From Dipteris shenzhenensis (lineage: Eukaryota > Polypodiophyta > Polypodiopsida > Gleicheniales): a stretch of DNA of 64,000 nt. Position 1 is the first letter of the stretch. Every line of letters starts with the position of its first letter. The DNA is taken from NCBI GenBank assembly GCA_047967505.1, contig CM106541.1. One strand, written 5' to 3'. Under the pieces are notes generated by a model that was not told the origin of the DNA, searched no databases, and was given only the letters and a program-made list of their open reading frames with translations. Below, in pieces: positions 31,430-42,297 of the stretch. The translations under genes were made by a program, and so were the position numbers.

Positions 31430-34000
31430 GTACCTAACCAAGATGCTTTAAGGTGGCCCGAGTTTGGGCTTGAGCCTGGTCGTTTGCATCTTAGGCTAGC
31501 TATGGGCGTGTTAATCACTTTGGACATCTGTCAACATCATGGTCCATGTGGCCAGTAGTAGTCATAATATACAATATTCCTCCTTGGATGACCATAAAAA
31601 AGGGGCATTTCATGTTGGCAATCATTGTGCCAGGCAAGTACATGTTGAAAAACATGGACATGCATCTAGCCCCCCTTTGGTGGACGAGTTGCAAATTTTA
31701 TGGAATCGCATGCATGTTTATGACATTTCAAAGCCTTTGGGTCAATATCATTTTTGAGTGAAGGAATTCTTATGTCGACCATGCATGACTATCATGGATT
31801 GCATGATTGCTCAAGTACAAAATTTCTATTCCTCTCAATTCTCTTCTATCTATGAAAATTCAAGATGTAACTTCTACCGATGCTCTTTGCTTTGGTTGTC
31901 TTTCAATTCTACAAGATGTAACTTGTGTCTTGTAGTTAAATAGGACTCCAAGTGTCCGAATACTTTGCATGTCCAAGTTGTGGGGACCATTTGTATAGTG
32001 GCACTCAAAAGATCTAAACAAGGTGTCATATGAGAAGCACAGTTGGTTTCTTCATATGGACCATCCATATCATGTGGATCCATCTTTTGGGGACCTAGAA
32101 TTAGCTCCTATTCCTTCAGTCATGAGATCTAAAGATTTGGAGTAGGCATGATTCAAAAGTACAAACACCTCCACCTGGCATGCTATGTCTCCATATTTTA
32201 TAAGTTTCCTTATTGGAGACAACACAAAGTCACATATCTGTTGGACCCAATGCATATATTCAAAAATGTGTCTAAGAGTTTGTGAAAACATGTGATTGGG
32301 GATAGAGACACCCACAGGGAGACACCCCAAAGGCACAAGCTGAATTGAAAGTTGTGAAAACCAAAAGACCCTTTTGGCCAAAAAAAAACCATTTTGCCAA
32401 GGTATTTTACCAAATGCACCTAGGGTGTTGACAAAAGCAAAGGAGACCTGGGTGAAGAGCATTATCATGGCTATGAAAACCCCAAATGGGGTACATTGCA
32501 TAACTTAAAGTGTGCCTTTACTTCCTCCAGAAAACATTGTGGTCTAAAGTCACATGATTGGCACAAAATGATTCAGGTAACATTTCTTCCACTTCAATTT
32601 GATCCATTTTTGAACTCTTGTTTGAATTTGATTGATACAGGATTGTTTCTGTAGTATTTACTTCCAATTTGACTAACATAGCATTGTTTTTGCAGTATGT
32701 ACTTCCAATTTCTTTGTAGGTATGTAGTACTAAATATAAATCAGAGGCCATTAACAAGCTAAGTGTACTCGTAAGGTATGTCAAGGGCTATACAAATGCA
32801 TGTTTACATTTTGTACTCATTGCAAAAGCAAGCTCCATTGCTTACCGACATGTAAATGTAGGTGGATATCATCAAAAGAGATAGAAATCATCCATTCCAC
32901 AAATGAGACTTCTCACAATCAAAGTCATACATTTGATTGAAAAGGCATTTACAATGAGTATCATGAACATCCAATTGCATTTGCTTACCGACATCCAATT
33001 GCATTTGCTTGTAAACTTGGCAGATGAAGTGGCATATACAGGCACTTTGCATAGCCAATGGGTGTTTTTCTTGTGATGGTTTATGGAGGTATTGAAAGGG
33101 TATGTAAGACAAAAAGCTAGACCATAGGGAAGCATGGCAGAAGGCTCGCTGGTGCAAGAGCCAATGTTTTACATTATAGAACTTCTTATACAACTTATGC
33201 TAGACATGTCTTCACTTTGGGATGATAGCGATGACCAATGTTTTGTAGGAGAGATTTGACAAGGGAAGGGAATGCAAAAGAAAATGAGTATTGCCTTGCA
33301 ACAAAAAGTGAACACCTTTTGTCTTTAAAATTGTGAAGAAATGGAGACATGGCTCAAAAAACATGATGAAGACAAAGCTACAAGAGAGTAAGATAGAAAA
33401 TCTTGGTGAAGGCCCAATAGAGATGGGAAGTATCCCTCAAAGTTAATCAATAATTCTAGCTAATTGCACCATTGATTGGTTAGAAGACACTCTTGAAGCT
33501 ACTAGTCAAAGAGGGGAGATTGTGACAAATAGGGAGGAGAAATTTGCACGAGGCTGTGATCTAAAGGTATGTAATCATTTTACTTTTATTCACATTCATC
33601 TACAACCTTTTTGTATAAGCTAACGAGAATCCATTACCTCTTGTAGTATTGTGTGTTTAATGCAATGTGGGCATATGGTAATCATTACCAAATAGAGAAA
33701 ATTGATGTAAGCTACAACACATTTGGTCGAGGATTCATGGCCAATTTTTTACAAGAGATTAGAGCTAGTGCAAGGGATACAAATCTGGATTATGCTGGAA
33801 CCATACAAGATATTTTGCAAGTGAACTTTAGGAAATTCCAAGTATTTATATTTGATGTGAAATGGTTCAAAGTCGTCTCTGCAGACGTGCTCAAGTGACG
33901 GTCAGGAAGGATCCAAGTGGATTTTTTCAAATTGACTCAACAAAAATATGGGATGACCTTAGTGACACATTTGTGCTACCCATGCATGGCAAGCATGTAA
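31430..34000 (+). pseudogene. CACTA transposase, second copy (central to C-terminal)
   Basis: Segments in order on + are VNHFGHLSTSWSMWPVVVII, PPWMTIKKGHFMLAIIVPGK (31510-31650) and, after a frameshift, PLVDELQILWNRMHVYD. Next come MHDYHGLHDCSS up to a GT at 31815, then FLHMDHPYHVDPSFGD (from 32044), and a short exon GLKSHDWHKMIQ (about 32541-32576) bordered by cag and gtaaca. YVRQKARP, stop, GSMAEGSLVQEPM follows (about 33100-33165), then the DUF4216-like block FLQEIRASARDTNLDYAGT and QVFIFDVKWFKVV (33653-33890), and finally IDSTKIWDDLSDTFVLP. It is a decayed TNP2 gene with stops and frameshifts. Minus-strand open frames across it are shadows. Confidence 0.8.
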
Positions 34001-34009
34001 AATGGATGT

Positions 34010-34560
34010 CTATATTTATGAAATGATGTCATTAAGTAATATTGCCATACATTTTTCAAATGCTCTCATATATTTCAAAATTTTCAGTCACATATATTCA
34101 AGAATGGATGTCATATATTCAAAATTTCTGGACTCATTAAGTGTTGTCATATACTTAAGAATGGATGTCATACATTTTAGATTTGATGTGATTGAGTGTT
34201 GTCATATATTCAAGAATGGATGTCATATATTTTAAATTTGTTGTCATTAATAATTTTTTGTCATATATTCAAGAATGGATGTCATATATTTCAGCAATTC
34301 TCTCATATATTTCAGATTTTTGTCATTCACTGTTGTCATAATTTAAGAATGAATGTCATATATTCAGAAATGCTCTCATATATTTCAAAATTTTTGTCGT
34401 CAAGTGTTGTCTTTTACTTAAGAATGGATTTCATATATATTTGAATGTTGTCATATATGTTTAGAAATACTTCCGTTAAGTATTGATGTCTCATATATTT
34501 TGAAGTGTTCTCATTATTTTAAAATTTTATGTCTATTAAGTACTACTATTATATATTTAT
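34010..34560. repeat. AT-rich imperfect tandem repeats
   Basis: The words atgtcatatattc, caagaatggatgtcatat, tctcatatatttcaaaattt and gttgtcatata alternate with a loose period of about 60 bases. The open frames are repeat artefacts. They follow the CACTA C-terminus directly and may include its 3' subterminal region. Confidence 0.75.
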
Positions 34561-34573
34561 GAATGCTACCACA

Positions 34574-34926
34574 TGTTGAGATATCGAGCTCCACTCATGA
34601 TATGCCAGGGTGACCGTTGTGCATTTATGTCACCGACTTGTTAGCTGCAGATGCGGTTGGTACATCGCCCATGAATAATACCTAGATGACAGCTATCTTT
34701 ATATACTCTAGTTAGTGGCTCAGTTAGTATGCCACCTTAGTTAGCTGAGTTTGGTCTGATACCCACATATAGGGTTCACCTATTCTTTTGTACTTAGAGT
34801 TCTTTTGGCTTTCACAACTAAGAAGAAGAAAATTGTTTTCAGCCTCCACCTTTGTGTATATTCCCCCATTGTGTGTGTGAGAAAGCTACAAGTGAGACTC
34901 CTTCCTTCTCTCCCACTCTCTTTACA
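34574..34926 (+). mobile_element. Copia 5' LTR
   Basis: 353 bases from TGTTGAGATATCG to CTCTTTACA, directly followed by a perfect Met-type primer-binding site. The start was chosen as the TGTTGAG typical of copia LTRs. A TATA-like tctttatatactc is at about 34695. No 3' LTR was found. Confidence 0.75.
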
Positions 34927-34940
34927 TGGTATCAGAGCTT
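34927..34940 (+). promoter_or_regulatory. Copia primer-binding site (initiator Met tRNA type)
   Basis: TGGTATCAGAGC begins immediately after the LTR. It is the canonical plant copia primer site. Confidence 0.85.
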
Positions 34941-35475
34941 GGTTCGTGGTAAGGAGCTCAAGAAATCAAACCAAGTTCGCGGTATCCTAGTAAGAGGATC
35001 AGTGTTGCTTTCTTTTTTTTTTGAGTTTGGGAGCAAATCTCTGCAGGTAGCATAGCCGGAAAGTGTAAGAGTGCATTGTCTCAGATTGGGATGCCCTTTG
35101 TGGTATAGCAAGAGGGTAGTATATGCTACGGGAGAAGGCAAAGCCCTTGGTGAAATTATTTTTTTGATTCGATGCCATTTCAGGGCCCATTTTGGTGGCG
35201 GAAGTTTTCCGCAAGCACTCAGGAAAGTGCCCTGTTTTTGCTGTGCGACCACTGTTCTGCAGATCGATGAGAAGTTATCACAGAAATTACATCGTATGCA
35301 TGTGCACAGAGATATTGGGAGTGACAGAATCATTCTTATTGCCTGTTGATGCATAATCGTCACTAGGAAGTGACTATGTGGTCAAATACCACTTTCGTCA
35401 GTTTTGCAGATTTATCCTTGTGAGACAGAAGTTGTGTTTTTTTTGCAGTGACAAAATATTTTACAGTGTCCTATA

Positions 35476-36390
35476 ATGGCGTCTGATGCTCTTTCACCAA
35501 TTGTCACTAAAAAGCTTGACAAGAACAACTTCCAAGCATGGAAGTTTAGAATGACGAATTTCTTTAAGGGAAAAGGCTATTGGGAGTTCATTACTACAGC
35601 TGAACAAGAACTAGTTATTCCTAATGTTCCCAATCAACAGGAGTTGCAGGCATTTAAAGACTGGCATGAGAGAGCCAGAAAAGTTATGTATTGGCTGTCT
35701 ATCACTATTTCAGATTCTATGATTATGCATATTCAAGATGCAAGCACGCTGAAGGAGACATGGGATACTTTGATAAAAATATATAGCACAAATATGCAAG
35801 CCAGGAAAATGCAGCTCAAGCAGGAGTTGCATAATGTGCAGAGAGAAAATATGAGCATCAATGGCTATCACATGAAGGTGAAGAAGATTGCAGATGCACT
35901 TGCTTCTATTGGGTCACCAGTGGAAGATGATGATTTAGTTTCTATGACCTTAAATGGTCTAGGAAAGGATTATGCACAATTCTGGACATCCATTGCCGTC
36001 CATGAGAATTTTCCTAATTTTGAGGAGTTGATTGCTCTTCTAATTTCTGAAGAGCAGAGAAATGGTGGTGCATCTTCTTCAGAGGAACTTCAAAAGAAGT
36101 TGTCTTCTACTCAAATGTTGGAAGAGGTAGAGGCAGAGGCAGAGGCAGAGGTAGAGCAGGCCGATTTGGAGGCCGTGGCAAAAATCAAAATATGCAGCAA
36201 ATTCAAGAAAACCGATCCTATGGAGGAGGACGTGGTAACTTTAGAGGTAGGGGGAGCCAAAGAGGTCATGGTGGATGGCAGAGAGGCCAAAATGCAAACA
36301 ACAATGTTGAATGCTACTACTGTGGTAAAATGGGTCATATGGTTAAAGACTGCTATAAAAAGCTGAATGACATCATGACTGGAAAATTGT
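35476..36390 (+). pseudogene. Copia Gag with zinc knuckle
   Basis: The frame 35476-36366 starts MASDALSPIVTKKLDKNNFQ and continues with WKFRMTNFFKGKGYWEFI, KETWDTLIKIYS, MQLKQELHNVQ and LNGLGKDYAQFW, a typical UBN2/Retrotran_gag domain. Near 36130 the correct frame shifts, entering an RG-rich stretch and the CCHC knuckle CYYCGKMGHMVKDC at about 36310-36355 in frame 3. Apart from this frameshift it is the best-preserved transposon protein in the window. Confidence 0.85.
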
Positions 36391-36449
36391 AGCAAGGCAA
36401 TTATGCATCCTCTAGTAGACAAGGTAATGACAGAAATGAGCATCTATTT

Positions 36450-37106
36450 ATGATGCAGCACATGACCAATTCTATGATAAGTACAAAAGAAAGCAATAAT
36501 GTGTGGTATGTTGACTCAGGTGCATCAAACCACATGACAGGTCATGCAGAATGGATGCAGGATGCAAGGAAAATGGAAAGACCAGGATTTGTGGAGACTG
36601 GTGATGATACTGCACATCCTATTATGCAGATTGGTAAAATTCCTTTGTCTATGCAGGATGGCAAAAAGAAATACTTGTATGATGTATTTCATGTCCCGAA
36701 TATCACCAAGAACCCAGGTTTCTATTGGTCAAATGGTTGAGCAGGGCTTGCAGGTCATATTTAATCCTCATGGATGCTTTGTTAAGGATATGAAAAATAA
36801 AGGTCTCTTGATAACAAAAGGGAAGAAGAAGGGCAGGATGTTTACGTTAGATGCAGACATGCCTGAATTGAGTGCAGCAATGTTTGCACATGGGACCGAT
36901 GTAGTTGCAGATATTGATATCTAGCACAAATGCATTGGTCATGTTAATGTACAACCACTTAAATTAATGCAGGCCCAAAATATTGTTGCAGGATTGCCTA
37001 AGTTCAAGGTTGCAGAAATGCATAAGGTATGTGAAGCTTGTCAATTTGGAAAACAAGCAAGGAAACCATTCCCTAGACATGTTCAAGAGAGTAAGAGGCC
37101 ATTGGA
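36450..37106 (+). pseudogene. Copia protease and pre-integrase region
   Basis: Protease: NNVWYVDSGASNHMTGH (active site DSG, about 36500-36540) with KYLYDVFHVPNITKN. After a frameshift near 36720 come the MVEQGLQVIFNPHGCFVKD block and the pre-integrase zinc region (HKCIGHVN ... CEACQFGKQARKPF). The integrase frame then stops at SKRPLE, where foreign sequence begins. Confidence 0.8.
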
Positions 37107-37190
37107 ATGCAGATGGTTCTGTGAACAGATACAAGGCAAGATTAGTTGTCAAGGGGTATGCACAAACATATGGCATTGATTATGAAGCTC
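37107..37190 (+). other. Reverse-transcriptase fragment spliced into copia integrase
   Basis: These 84 bases encode NADGSVNRYKARLVVKGYAQ then TYGIDYEA, a block that belongs near the start of copia reverse transcriptase. Here it sits between SKRPLE and SNEFASFLQEHG of integrase and replaces the part with the first two catalytic Asp residues. It is a rearrangement scar. Confidence 0.75.
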
Positions 37191-37735
37191 TCAAATGAGT
37201 TTGCAAGTTTCCTGCAGGAGCATGGCATAAAGCAGCAATATTCATGCAGTCATACCCCACAGCAAAATGGACTTGCAGAAAGGAAAAACATGCATATTGG
37301 AGAGGTATCTCATGCCATGCTCAATGAAAAACACCTGCTAGATTATTATTGGGTTGAAGCAGTTGCTACAACAGTCTACATAATGAACAAGACTCCCACT
37401 ACAACAATACATGGCATGACGCTAGAGGAGAGGTATAGTGGTAGGAAACCAGATATTTCTCATTTGAAAGTTTTTGGTTGCATTGCCTATGTTCATGTGC
37501 CAGATGAGTTGAAATCCAAGTTGGATCCAAAAGCTGAGAAGTGCATCTTTATTGGTTATTCTTTGTAGCAGAAAGGGTATAGATGCTATAACCCTTCTAC
37601 TCGTAAGTTTACAATGAGCAGAGATGTTGTTTTTTATGAGATGAGCAGCTGGTATAAACCAGTAAATGTGATTGATGATGTAGATGCACAAAATGGTAAT
37701 GCTGCACATAACTCACGGTAGCCAAGAAGAAAGAA
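37187..37735 (+). pseudogene. Copia integrase C-terminal part, element end
   Basis: The frame 37146-37568 reads SNEFASFLQEHGIKQQYSC, TPQQNGLAERKNMHIGE (catalytic Glu), LKVFGCIAYVHVP and KCIFIGYSL, then a stop and KGYRCYNPSTRKFTMSRDV. The element ends near 37735 without reverse transcriptase, RNase H or a 3' LTR. Confidence 0.8.
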
Positions 37736-37898
37736 TAAGAGTTTGGTGTGGCAATGGATGACTCTGATTTTACATTTCTGATTGTTGCGTTAGACAGCTA
37801 TTCGAGAAATAGCAGCTAAAACACAACGGGCAATTGGCAAACGCTTCTTCAATATGGTGTAACTATGCTCAGATCAGATGGGCCTTTCGAGGTAGGCT

Positions 37899-39695
37899 AT
37901 GGCGTGTTTGCTGTGCGGCATACCTGCCTTGCCTCTTTCACGAAAGTTCTACCATAACATTTTACTGCCTCCGCTGCTGCTCGATGGAGGACCATTCGCT
38001 TCGCCGTATTTTGTAGCTAGGTATATCGGATTCTACAGTGATCCGCGAGGATTGGGCCACTCAAAATCGATTGTCAGCAATGCATGCATAATTGCAGAAA
38101 GTCAATTGGTGGACAGAGAGCTTGAAACCCACCAAAACGTACAACTTAAGCGATGCTCCTTGGAACAGGAAAGTGGGCATCAGCAGGAGGTCCTTGCATG
38201 GGGAGGAATCTCTGTCGAACATTGCATAGCTGACGAGGATATCGAATTGAATACAGTGCTGGTTGGAGAAGTAAGCACTAGTGGATTGGGCTCTGTTTTG
38301 AGGCGTTGCGGTAAGATTAAGGCAGTTTCGGAGGGAAGACGTGTCCATACCCATATTAGCCAACGCGGATACGACCGTATAAGATTTTTAGGGAACTGTC
38401 TGATCCAAATGTATGGAAACTGTGGAAGCATGGAGGATGCAAGAGCTGTGTTTGCAAAATTATCTTCACCGAACTTGTACTCCTGGACTATACTCCTTAC
38501 AGCGTATGGACAGAACGGTAGTTTGGAGGAGGCAAGGAAGGTTTTTGGAAGAATGACTCACCGGAGCGTGGTCTCTTGGAATGCCATGATGGCAGCATGT
38601 GTCCAGAACGGGTCTGGGAAGGATGCTTTGGATCTATTTAGAAAGATGCAACTTGAAGCTATTCAACCAGACTATGTCAGCTTTGTCTGTGCTCTTGACG
38701 CATGTACCAGCGAGACATATCTTGAACAGGGAAAGCAGATCCATGTTGTTACCGCTGAAAGTGGATACGTGCATGATGTGGTAGTAGGAACTGCCCTGGT
38801 CACTATGTATGGCAAGTGTGGATGTACGCATGATGCAAGGCGTGTGTTTAGCAGAATGCCTCACCGGGATATTGTATGTTGGAATGCTATGATTGCAGCG
38901 TTTGCCCAGAATGACCATGGCAAAGACGCTCTCAATCTCTTCAGCCAGATGCAGCTTGAAGGAATAAAGGCAGACGTTGTTTCCTTTCTCTGTGCTCTTG
39001 ACGCATGTGCCAGCCTGTCAGCCCTTGACAAAGGGCAGGATATCCACGTTGTCATAATTGACACAGGTAATGAACAACATATTGTTGTGGGAACTGCTCT
39101 TGTTAACATGTATGGCAAGTGTGGGAGCTTGTATGATGCAAAGAACGTGTTTTCTCGGATGCCCCACCGCAATGCCCTCTCTTGGAATGCCATAATTGGA
39201 GTTTTTGCTCAGAATGGACACAGTAAAAAGGCTTTGAATCTCTTCCATCAGATGCTATTGGAAGGCATCAAGCCCGACAGCACAACCTTCATTTCTGTTC
39301 TTAACGCATGCAGTCACACGGGATTGCTTGACGTTGGCAGGCATTTCTTTCTTTCTATGGGTAGAGACCACGGCATAAAACACACAATTGACCATTATGG
39401 TTGCATGATAGACCTTCTTGGTCGTGCGGGGCACTTGAATGAGGCAGAGAATTTGCTAAACAGCATTCCATTTGGAAAGGATGCTGTCCTCTGGCGTTGT
39501 TTGCTTGGTTCCTGTAAACTCCATGGTGATGTCAATCGGGGTCTACGTGCTGCAAATGAATGTTTTGCAGTGGATCCCAAAAATGCAACACCGTTTGTGA
39601 TCCTCTCAAATATCTACGCCATAGCTGGTAGACTTGAGGATGCAGCAAATGTAATGGAGGCTCTAAGGAAAATTTTGTCAGCAGATGATTCTTGA
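37899..39695 (+). CDS. PLS-class pentatricopeptide repeat (PPR) protein, DYW lost
   Basis: 598 residues in one exon. PPR proteins bind organelle RNA base by base; PLS-class members direct C-to-U editing, and the DYW domain, when present, is the deaminase. Residues 1-130 are a possible organelle-targeting leader. About a dozen motifs follow, with repeated SWNAMI-, QMQLEGI- and VVVGTALVNMYGKCG-type blocks (about 140-525). The E1-like region DAVLWRCLLGSCKLHGD to LSNIYAIAGRLEDA begins near 527. The frame stops early in E2 (LRKILSADDS), where relatives continue to a DYW domain; its decayed remains lie directly downstream. The ATG at 37899 is the first in frame, only 160 bases after a copia fragment. 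It could still work as an E-type factor with a partner deaminase in trans, or be a pseudogene in progress. The intronless structure is usual for the family. Confidence 0.85.
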   Translation: MACLLCGIPALPLSRKFYHNILLPPLLLDGGPFASPYFVARYIGFYSDPRGLGHSKSIVSNACIIAESQLVDRELETHQNVQLKRCSLEQESGHQQEVLAWGGISVEHCIADEDIELNTVLVGEVSTSGLGSVLRRCGKIKAVSEGRRVHTHISQRGYDRIRFLGNCLIQMYGNCGSMEDARAVFAKLSSPNLYSWTILLTAYGQNGSLEEARKVFGRMTHRSVVSWNAMMAACVQNGSGKDALDLFRKMQLEAIQPDYVSFVCALDACTSETYLEQGKQIHVVTAESGYVHDVVVGTALVTMYGKCGCTHDARRVFSRMPHRDIVCWNAMIAAFAQNDHGKDALNLFSQMQLEGIKADVVSFLCALDACASLSALDKGQDIHVVIIDTGNEQHIVVGTALVNMYGKCGSLYDAKNVFSRMPHRNALSWNAIIGVFAQNGHSKKALNLFHQMLLEGIKPDSTTFISVLNACSHTGLLDVGRHFFLSMGRDHGIKHTIDHYGCMIDLLGRAGHLNEAENLLNSIPFGKDAVLWRCLLGSCKLHGDVNRGLRAANECFAVDPKNATPFVILSNIYAIAGRLEDAANVMEALRKILSADDS

Positions 39696-39696
39696 G

Positions 39697-40037
39697 TTTG
39701 CTGAGGGAGATCATTGCATCCTTAATTTGTTAAGATAATTGAGGAGTTGCAAAGGTTAAGGAGGGAGATGGAGAAGTCTTGAGTATGAGCTTGACACAAC
39801 AGCATTTGCAGCTTGAGGAAGAGTCGCAAGAAAACTGCTCGGTTATTATGGTGAAAAGTCAGCCATCACTTTTGATCTCATTTCCACTCCTGATATTCCT
39901 ATCAAAAGAACCTTGAGATGTGTTCTGTCATGCTCCCACCAAGTTCCACACCAAATTCCAAGCATGCAAGCATTGTTAGGAATTCTAGTTGCTTCTATCA
40001 TTTTGAATCTGGGATATGGGCTTGTCTAGATTACTAG
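39697..40037 (+). pseudogene. Decayed E2/DYW deaminase domain of the PPR gene
   Basis: Right after the PPR stop, DYW-domain pieces are readable in several frames. They are FAEGDH, KIIEELQRLRREMEKS, LLGYYGEKSAITFDLISTP (normally LGYHSEKLAIAFGLI) and IVRNSSCFYHFESG, ending ACLDY and TAG (40035-40037) where functional proteins end CGDYW. The zinc-binding HxE is changed to YGE. At least two frameshifts and several stops are present. The ancestral gene was therefore a DYW-type editing factor. Confidence 0.75.
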
Positions 40038-40717
40038 TAAGATCTGGCCTACAGACGAAGGCAGAATTGAGATGGACCTACAATTGGGGTCAATGTGCAA
40101 TACACATGTCTTAGCAAACCTATTTTTCCTGCTAGTATGCTGGTGGGGCAGATCGTCAAATAATCCAAGATATGTATTATGACATGGGAAGTATGATCCA
40201 TAAGGATATCCTTGACGACACTTCAAATGAGAGCTTTTAGTGTTCTGGGGCTATAATTCATGGCAACTTGACCCATTAAATTCTCTTGGAGTTGTCATTA
40301 GCAGGAGTTGAGGATTCAAGCTTCACTTACCACCCAACCAATCCCTGCCCAGTAACAGCTCACCTACAAGCGAGTGCCTGGCTAGACAAGCATGGTCTTA
40401 TTTATCATAACTTTACTTTTAAATTATATATAGAGAGGCATTCCTTAGGCATGTGGACATGAAATTTAAGTGAGGTTACAGGGATGGTCCAAGACAAAGA
40501 AGCAAATGGCATTGCATTGTATGTAAACCCGTGGGGTGTTCGCTACAACTAATTAATGAAGGGGAAAACAGGTCGTTTAAGAATAATGCCAAGCTCTGCT
40601 AGGCGTACCTCAAGCCAAAGGCTGTGATAATACAGATGGAGAAAAAGGGACATTGTATCATCGAAAATAAAGCTGACAACAATATGTCCAATTGGCAATC
40701 AGTTTCAGACACCGGAG

Positions 40718-40777
<60 letters not shown>

Positions 40778-41498
40778 TTGCGTCAGCCTCATGAAAGGTG
40801 GAGAGGAAGATTTCTATAGGTGGTCAATAATAATTGGCAGGCACTATAAAGGGCTAAAGAATCCAAAGCAACATGCTGCTTTAGCATGATACTAACTAAG
40901 ATCTTGTACTCCATCACAGGCTGTCCCGTAGAGCCTCATGACTTCACCAGTGTTCATTTGAGCCAAGATACCAGTGCATGAAACACAATGCAAAATCAAG
41001 GAAATCCTTGATGACAATTCATCAAAGTCCAAGGAATCCCAATCCTTGAGAACAAAAGAAAGGTGGGAGTGGTGCAAGATCCTCAGACATTGCCCTCAAA
41101 GGCTCCTCCCGAAAAGAGGAAGAGTTGCAGAAAGGTTACAGGGTTATATTTGCCTGTGATGAGCCTTTATTCGTGCCTTGGTTGTATTGTATGCTGAAAG
41201 TTTTGCTGAAGATGAAGCAAGAATTTTAATCAGATATACTGGTGGATGGAAGTTTGTTTTGACATTTTGAAGGATCCTACTTGTTGTTTAGGCGACGATC
41301 TTCAATTATTGCAATTGATAATTTTGTATCTACTGGTGCCTGCAAGCCTGTATTTGGAGTAGAATGCCGTCAAATTTTCCAACAGAAGGATTCTTGAAGA
41401 GTTGATTTTGCTGTGCATCATCTACAACATCGGTTTTTTTTGCATTAGTGATGGAGCAGGCTATAGAGTTCTATTCGTGATGGAGCAGTGGCTCTACA
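40038..41498. other. Intergenic, downstream of the PPR gene
   Basis: No gene recognised. It contains the microsatellite at 40721-40777 and a 72-base segment (40789-40860, catgaaaggtggagaggaag) that recurs at 41718-41784. Confidence 0.5.
40721..40777. repeat. (CT)n(TA)n compound microsatellite
   Basis: About 30 bases of CT followed by about 26 bases of TA. Confidence 0.95.
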
Positions 41499-41976
41499 GA
41501 GTTCTATTTTCTAATATTTTGAGAGAGACTGATAATATGAGAGTCTGATTCAATATTTTCCTTTTCTCTCTTTATGCTTTGTTTATTGTTTTGAGGTTTT
41601 TGTACATATAACTTGTGGATGGGTAAGGAGTGTTCAGTGGACTCTGGAGTTGAGAGGCAGTGATAATTCGAGAGTTTATGTTGGGTGAGCTAGCCCTTTC
41701 TTTCTTTACCTTTTGCTTCATGAAAGGTGGAGGAAGATTTCTATAGGTGGTCAATAATAATTTGCAGGCACTATAAAGGGCTAAAGAGTTCTATTTTCTA
41801 ATATTTTGAGAGAGTGATAATATGAGAGTCTGATTCAATATTTTCCTTTTCTCTCTTTATGCTTTGCTTATTGTTTTGAGGTTTTTGTGCATATAACTTG
41901 TGGATGGGTAAGGAGTGTTCAGTGGACTCTGGAGTTGAGAGGCAGTGATAATTTGAGAGTTTATGTTGGGTGAGCT
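41499..41976. repeat. Duplicated 190-bp segment
   Basis: 41499-41692 and 41785-41976 are nearly identical, from gagttctattttctaatatt to tatgttgggtgagct. The spacer includes a second copy of the 40789-40860 segment, so the original duplicated block was larger than either piece. Confidence 0.85.
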
Positions 41977-42029
41977 CGCCTATTGTTTTGAGGCTTTGAC
42001 AAATATATCCAGCAGATGAGTAAGAACTA

Positions 42030-42297
42030 TACCGTGGATCTTCGTCTTGAGTGCTTCAATCTCTTATATGTCGGGATGTTACATTTCCTATGATGAGTTG
42101 ATGGAGCATGTGGGTTGTCATTCATGTTGATCCAAACTTTGTCTACTTGTTATTGCAGTCTATTACCGTGGATCTTCGTCTTGAGTGCTTCAATCTCTTA
42201 TATGTCGGGATGTTACATTTCCTATGATGAGTTGATCAAGCATGTGGGTTGTCATTCATGTTGATCCAAACTTTGTCTACTTGTTATTGCAGTCTAT
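42030..42297. repeat. Near-perfect 134-bp tandem duplication
   Basis: Two adjacent units (42030-42163 and 42164-42297) start taccgtggatcttcgtcttg and differ at only two or three bases (gatggagc versus gatcaagc). This indicates a recent event. Confidence 0.9.

Noticed and set aside
32070-33193. Minus-strand frames of 88-143 codons in the 32-33 kb region
   Set aside because: They lie opposite the recognisable plus-strand CACTA pieces and show no motif.
37834-38016. Alternative frame overlapping the PPR start
   Set aside because: It has no PPR motifs and ends within the PPR leader; the 37899 frame fits the family.
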